From: Micromonospora sp. CB01531
GTDB lineage: Bacteria; Actinomycetota; Actinomycetes; Mycobacteriales; Micromonosporaceae
Direction: 5' to 3'
Length of the DNA: 64,000 nt
NCBI RefSeq assembly: GCF_001905095.1
Contig: NZ_LWLS01000112.1
Location: 1-64,000 of the forward strand
Below are positions 61,369-64,000 of this stretch, in pieces. The position numbers and the translations under genes were made by a program. The notes under the pieces are model-generated. The model did no database searches, was not told where the DNA came from, and worked only from the letters and a program-made list of their open reading frames with translations. Numbering within the stretch: position 1 is the first letter of the stretch; the number at the start of each line of letters is the position of its first letter.

Positions 61369-62031
61369 CTACGATCGCCCCACGCAGTAGCCGGCACCGC
61401 GCGCCGTGACGATAAGGGTCGGCTCACCGAGCTTGCGGCGCAGCTGCTTGACGACCACATCGACCACATTCGAGGCAGGATCGGCGCGCTCGTCCCAGCA
61501 ATGCTCGATGAGTTCGGTACGGCTAACCACGGCCGGCTGGCGGGCCAGCAGGGCCTCCAGAACCGCGAACTCCTTCGGGGTGAGAGTCAGCAGCACACCG
61601 GCGCGGCGTACCTCCCGGCGGGCAACGTCAAGCTCGACATCATCGGCGCGCAGAATCGGCGGCACCATGCTGGTCCGACGCCTGCACAGCGCGCGTACCC
61701 GGAGGACCAACTCGTCAGTGGAGAAGGGCTTGGTCAAGTAGTCGTCCGCCCCTGCCTCCAACCCGGCCACTCGGTCACTGATGTCGTCGAGCGCGGTCAG
61801 CATGATCGCGGGTACCACCAACCCCGCCTGGCGGCGCCGGTACAGATGGTCGGCCGAGTCGCCCTCGGGCAGGATCCGGTCGAGGACCAGACAGTCGTAG
61901 TCGTTGACGCTGACGCTGAAGTCGGCCTGGCTCCAGTCGGCCGCCTCGTCAACGGCGAAGCCAACCGAGCGCAGCGCGGCGACCACGACCTCGCGTAGGT
62001 CCGGATCATCCTCCACGACAAGCACCCGCAT
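61369..62031 (-). CDS. OmpR-family response regulator
   Basis: A 220-residue regulator. The receiver begins MRVLVVEDDPDLREVVVAAL; the phosphorylation site is Asp 51 in CLVLDRILPEG, with the conserved Thr in MLTALDD and Lys in LTKPFSTDE. The C-terminal winged helix includes LTLTPKEFAVLEALLARQPA and VDVVVKQLRRKLGEP. It is the partner of the adjacent kinase and is likely to control the lipoprotein gene that converges on the pair. Confidence 0.93.
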   Translation of the reverse strand: MRVLVVEDDPDLREVVVAALRSVGFAVDEAADWSQADFSVSVNDYDCLVLDRILPEGDSADHLYRRRQAGLVVPAIMLTALDDISDRVAGLEAGADDYLTKPFSTDELVLRVRALCRRRTSMVPPILRADDVELDVARREVRRAGVLLTLTPKEFAVLEALLARQPAVVSRTELIEHCWDERADPASNVVDVVVKQLRRKLGEPTLIVTARGAGYCVGRS

Positions 62032-62048
62032 GGTGGCGAGCGTAACCG

Positions 62049-62381
62049 TTGGCGGGCACCCACCCGGATGGCCCGCACCACGAGCTCGCGACCAGCGCCC
62101 CGGGGACCGGCAACCTGCTCGACTGGGTCCGCGACATCCTCACCACCACGTACGGGCTGGTCGGGCACACCGGCGGCCGCCAGCGCAAGCTTCCACCCCG
62201 CTGGTACCGCCACCCCGACGCGGTGACTGAGCTGTCCTGGCTGTGCCAAGAATCGCACCGGATCTACCGGCCGGCCAAGGGCACCCCGGCCGCCGCCGGC
62301 GAATGGCACAACCGTGGCTGCCGGGCACAGTCAACCGGCTGCTCTCCGAGCCCACCGATAGCCAAGATCAGCTTCCTGTAG
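62049..62381 (+). pseudogene. DUF4913-like plasmid/element protein, frameshifted
   Basis: The frame encodes LLDWVRDILTTTYGLVGHTG, PPRWYRHPDAVTELSWLCQE and HRIYRPAKGTPAAAGEWHNR, matching DUF4913-like proteins of actinobacterial integrative elements. One base missing near 62312 moves the rest (WLPGTVNRLLSEPTDS) to another frame. The N-terminus is also short. The family is unknown in function but often lies near conjugation genes. Confidence 0.5.
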
Positions 62382-62401
62382 TTGTTTTGGTCTGGAAACT
62401 A

Positions 62402-62433
62402 CGGACGGGCCGTGAGGGGTGAGGGCCCGTCCG
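62402..62433 (-). terminator. Hairpin terminator after the toxin-antitoxin operon
   Basis: A 10-bp stem (CGGACGGGCC and its complement) with a 12-base loop lies 20 bases past the end of the toxin gene on the minus strand. Confidence 0.6.
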
Positions 62434-62452
62434 CGGCGTTCGTGCAGGGTGG

Positions 62453-62806
62453 TTAGTCGGTGGCCTTGGGGTGACCTGTGCCGGCGTGCTTGATCCAGCA
62501 AATGCGGGTGTCGTGATCAGGCAGGTACCAGATGCGGCCGCCGGCGGTGACCTCGTACTGCCACTGCGGCAGCGTCTTCCCGTTGTGCACACCGGTGGCC
62601 AGGGAACCCTTGAGGGGGTGCTGGCGGCTGGTCGGCGGGGCGGGGCAGGGGTTGACCTCGATGGCGTCGAACGCGGAGCGGGTGTTGGCCGCGGCCTGGC
62701 GGCACAGGTCTTCCCAACCCTTGGCCGCGTCGTTGGTGGCGAATCGCAGGGTGTAGCCGCCGGGGCGGGGTGGTGGCGCGGCCCGGTCGCCGCGTTTCGC
62801 GCTCAC
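62453..62806 (-). CDS. Probable toxin of a type II toxin-antitoxin pair
   Basis: A 117-residue basic protein. After a short Pro-rich start comes YTLRFATNDAAKGWEDLCRQ, NTRSAFDAIEVNPCP, HPLKGSLATGVHNGKTLPQW and the closing GGRIWYLPDHDTRICWIKHA, a RelE/ParE-like beta-sheet pattern. In such families the terminal strand with Arg and His residues acts on mRNA. GTG 62806 overlaps the antitoxin stop (GTGA), so it is coupled as second gene of the operon. The fold is inferred from the layout and is not certain. Confidence 0.7.
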   Translation of the reverse strand: MSAKRGDRAAPPPRPGGYTLRFATNDAAKGWEDLCRQAAANTRSAFDAIEVNPCPAPPTSRQHPLKGSLATGVHNGKTLPQWQYEVTAGGRIWYLPDHDTRICWIKHAGTGHPKATD

Positions 62807-63270
62807 TCGCCGGCCGGGCGCGCCACCGGCCCGAAGTCGCCGTCGCTGGGTGCGGCCAAGACCCGGTGCAGGTCGGGATCCGCGTGGATCTCGGCGGTGT
62901 GCCGCCACTCAGTGAGCAGCTGCGACACCGCCGCGGTGTTGCCCAACGACACCCCGGCCGCCGCCGTGGCGACGAATTGGTCGGTCATCTGCTCGACGTC
63001 ACCCGGTGGAAGGAACCGCACCCAGGGCAGCACGGTGGCCAGCTCTTCGCGCACCAGGGCCGGGTCCCGGCGCACCACGTTGGCCAGCAGCCGGGCGGTC
63101 AGGTCCACCACCTCTCCCTCGGCGTCCGCCCGGTCGGCGGACATCAGCACCAGGTCGGCGGCGTCACGGCGACGCAGCCGCACCGCGCGGGTGCGGGACA
63201 GCCGTTCTGCCGTCTCGGCCGGCTGACGCAGCAGCTCGGAGAACGGCACGGATTCCAACGGCATCGACAT
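62803..63270 (-). CDS. Phd/YefM-like antitoxin
   Basis: A 155-residue protein. The N-terminal ~45 residues (VPFSELLRQPAETAERLSRT, then RAVRLRRRDAADLVLMSADR) follow the Phd/YefM fold that binds DNA. A longer helical C-terminus (to GPVARPAGE) would wrap the toxin; this makes it longer than classical Phd. A 15-base palindrome lies just upstream of its ATG and probably is its operator. It is intact, unlike most neighbours. Confidence 0.75.
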   Translation of the reverse strand: MSMPLESVPFSELLRQPAETAERLSRTRAVRLRRRDAADLVLMSADRADAEGEVVDLTARLLANVVRRDPALVREELATVLPWVRFLPPGDVEQMTDQFVATAAAGVSLGNTAAVSQLLTEWRHTAEIHADPDLHRVLAAPSDGDFGPVARPAGE

Positions 63271-63280
63271 GACATCAACA

Positions 63281-63295
63281 CTACTTCAGAAGTAG
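63281..63295. promoter_or_regulatory. Palindromic operator of the toxin-antitoxin operon
   Basis: CTACTTCAGAAGTAG has two 6-base arms around a 3-base centre and ends 11 bases before the antitoxin ATG. Type II antitoxins usually repress at such sites. The assignment is inferred from position. Confidence 0.5.
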
Positions 63296-63369
63296 GGGGA
63301 TTGCGAGGAATACGACGAAGGCCCACCCGGGAAGGGTGAGGACCTGGTCTGGCGCCTGCAGCACCCAGC

Positions 63370-64000
63370 CCTGGCCAGCTGAATCTCCAGGTCGACCAGG
63401 GCAGTGTCGTCGGCCTGCACGAGCGCTTCGGCGACCTCGACCGGCTTGCCGACCAGGTGGCAGAAGTCCACCTTCTGCGCCGCCCATGCCTCAGGTGTGA
63501 GCAGGAACGACGCCGGATCGGCATACCGGCGCGAGGCGGGCACGAACCCGTCACCGGAACGCAACCCGTCCCGCAACCCGACCAAAACGGCCAGCTCCCA
63601 GTACCTGCGGTACGCGATCACGTCGCCGGCCTGGTCCGCGGCGGCCAGATAGCCGGCCCACTTCGTCGGCACGAACCCCACCGGGGCCCCGGCCGGCACC
63701 TTCCGGACGCCGGTCGCCTACAGCCCGGCCAGCATGGGCACCGCCTGCAGCAGCTGCTCAGTGCCCGGCCCGCCGGCGAACTGGACCGCGGCGTGCACCC
63801 CGGGCGCGAACTGGCGCAGGCAAGACATCGACGCGTCCAGCATGCTGAGCTGCCCATGGTCGCGCGGGAGCCGCTCGCGGCGCTCGGCCCACGCCGCCCG
63901 CATCCGCTCCATCCCAATGTTCGTGCGCAGCATGCTGCCGATCTGCTCGTCACCGATGCCAGGGCCGAGCACGATGGTCAGGATCTCGTCCAGCAGCGCC
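63370..64000 (-). pseudogene. Tn3-family transposase fragment with an in-frame amber codon
   Basis: The minus strand reads in from the right edge: IVLGPGIGDEQIGSMLRTNI, HGQLSMLDASMSCLRQFAPG, then TAG at 63718-63720 in place of the Tyr found in relatives, and on in the same frame with VPAGAPVGFVPTKWAGYLAA, YADPASFLLTPEAWAAQKVD and LVGKPVEVAEALVQADD. Similarity ends near 63370, and the catalytic DDE half is missing. The upstream part lies outside the window. Confidence 0.75.

Noticed and set aside
39285..63720. Reassignment or suppression of TAG, suggested by two in-frame amber codons in transposases
   Set aside because: TAG is the natural stop of several intact genes here (ends at 8736, 27169, 53618), so a changed code is not supported; both cases are better read as nonsense mutations.
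1..64000. CRISPR arrays, tRNA and rRNA genes
   Set aside because: No regularly spaced repeat series and no tRNA T-arm or acceptor patterns were seen. The only tandem repeat is the 59-bp unit, which has no spacers.

Overview
The window comes from a very GC-rich actinomycete. The closest fit by gene content is the Micromonosporaceae, probably Micromonospora: GTG starts are frequent, and there are conservon genes, an AfsR/SARP regulator, streptogrisin-like and M1 secreted enzymes and LtrA. The genus is inferred from gene style; there is no rRNA or tRNA in the window to prove it.

Region 1 (1-12.1 kb) is ordinary chromosome. It holds a truncated MoxR ATPase joined to an LtrA membrane protein, a minus-strand SRPBCC/TetR/flavin-monooxygenase operon with a palindromic operator at its head, nicotinate phosphoribosyltransferase, a cell-wall M23 peptidase, a CPA1 Na+/H+ antiporter and a Sua5-type tRNA-modification enzyme. 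Region 2 (12.2-24.3 kb) is a tightly coupled carbohydrate operon. It has a GntR/UTRA regulator, a complete ABC sugar importer (binding lipoprotein, two permeases, ATPase), a PHP phosphoesterase, a sugar isomerase, a Gfo/Idh/MocA dehydrogenase and a GH38 alpha-mannosidase, followed by a convergent SGNH esterase. Between the two permeases lies a perfect 59-bp tandem repeat. Each copy is a 20-codon mini-ORF that hands translation to the next through an overlapping stop/start. Region 3 (24.5-37.3 kb) holds a conservon (kinase, roadblock, DUF742, GTPase, plus a styrene-monooxygenase-like flavoprotein), secreted M1 and S1 peptidases, an MFS exporter, a large FAD/Fe-S dehydrogenase and an orphan PstS-like binding protein.

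Region 4 (37.9-42.5 kb) is a graveyard of mobile and broken genes. It contains a frameshifted fibre-like gene, a TnpB element with an in-frame amber codon and a TTGAT motif at its left end, a deleted AAA ATPase, a toxin-antitoxin pair with a frameshifted toxin, and ISL3 and IS1182 fragments. Region 5 (42.5-53.6 kb) is the most interesting part, a compact biosynthetic locus. A P450, a SARP activator and a second P450 stand beside eight genes fused by overlapping stop/start codons. In order these are an extension ACP, a donor ACP, an HMG-CoA-synthase-like HCS, ECH1, ECH2, a trans-AT-type ketosynthase, a decarboxylating ketosynthase (active-site Cys replaced by Ser) and a free-standing acyltransferase. 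This is a full polyketide beta-branching toolkit, yet no modular megasynthase is in the window. As it stands it could make a short beta-methyl unsaturated acyl-ACP (for example 3-methylcrotonyl-ACP) that the P450s then oxidise. It could also serve a synthase encoded elsewhere.

Region 6 (53.7-64 kb) is again accessory. It has an IS5-type fragment, an ECF sigma factor with a membrane partner, a second TnpB-like fragment, a DM9-repeat protein, an exported alpha/beta hydrolase, a 1.4-kb stretch without recognisable genes, a PF03640 lipoprotein beside an OmpR/kinase pair, a frameshifted DUF4913-like gene, an intact toxin-antitoxin operon with a palindromic operator, and a Tn3 transposase with an amber codon that runs off the window edge. 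Mobile-element debris on both sides of region 5 suggests the biosynthetic locus was acquired as an island.
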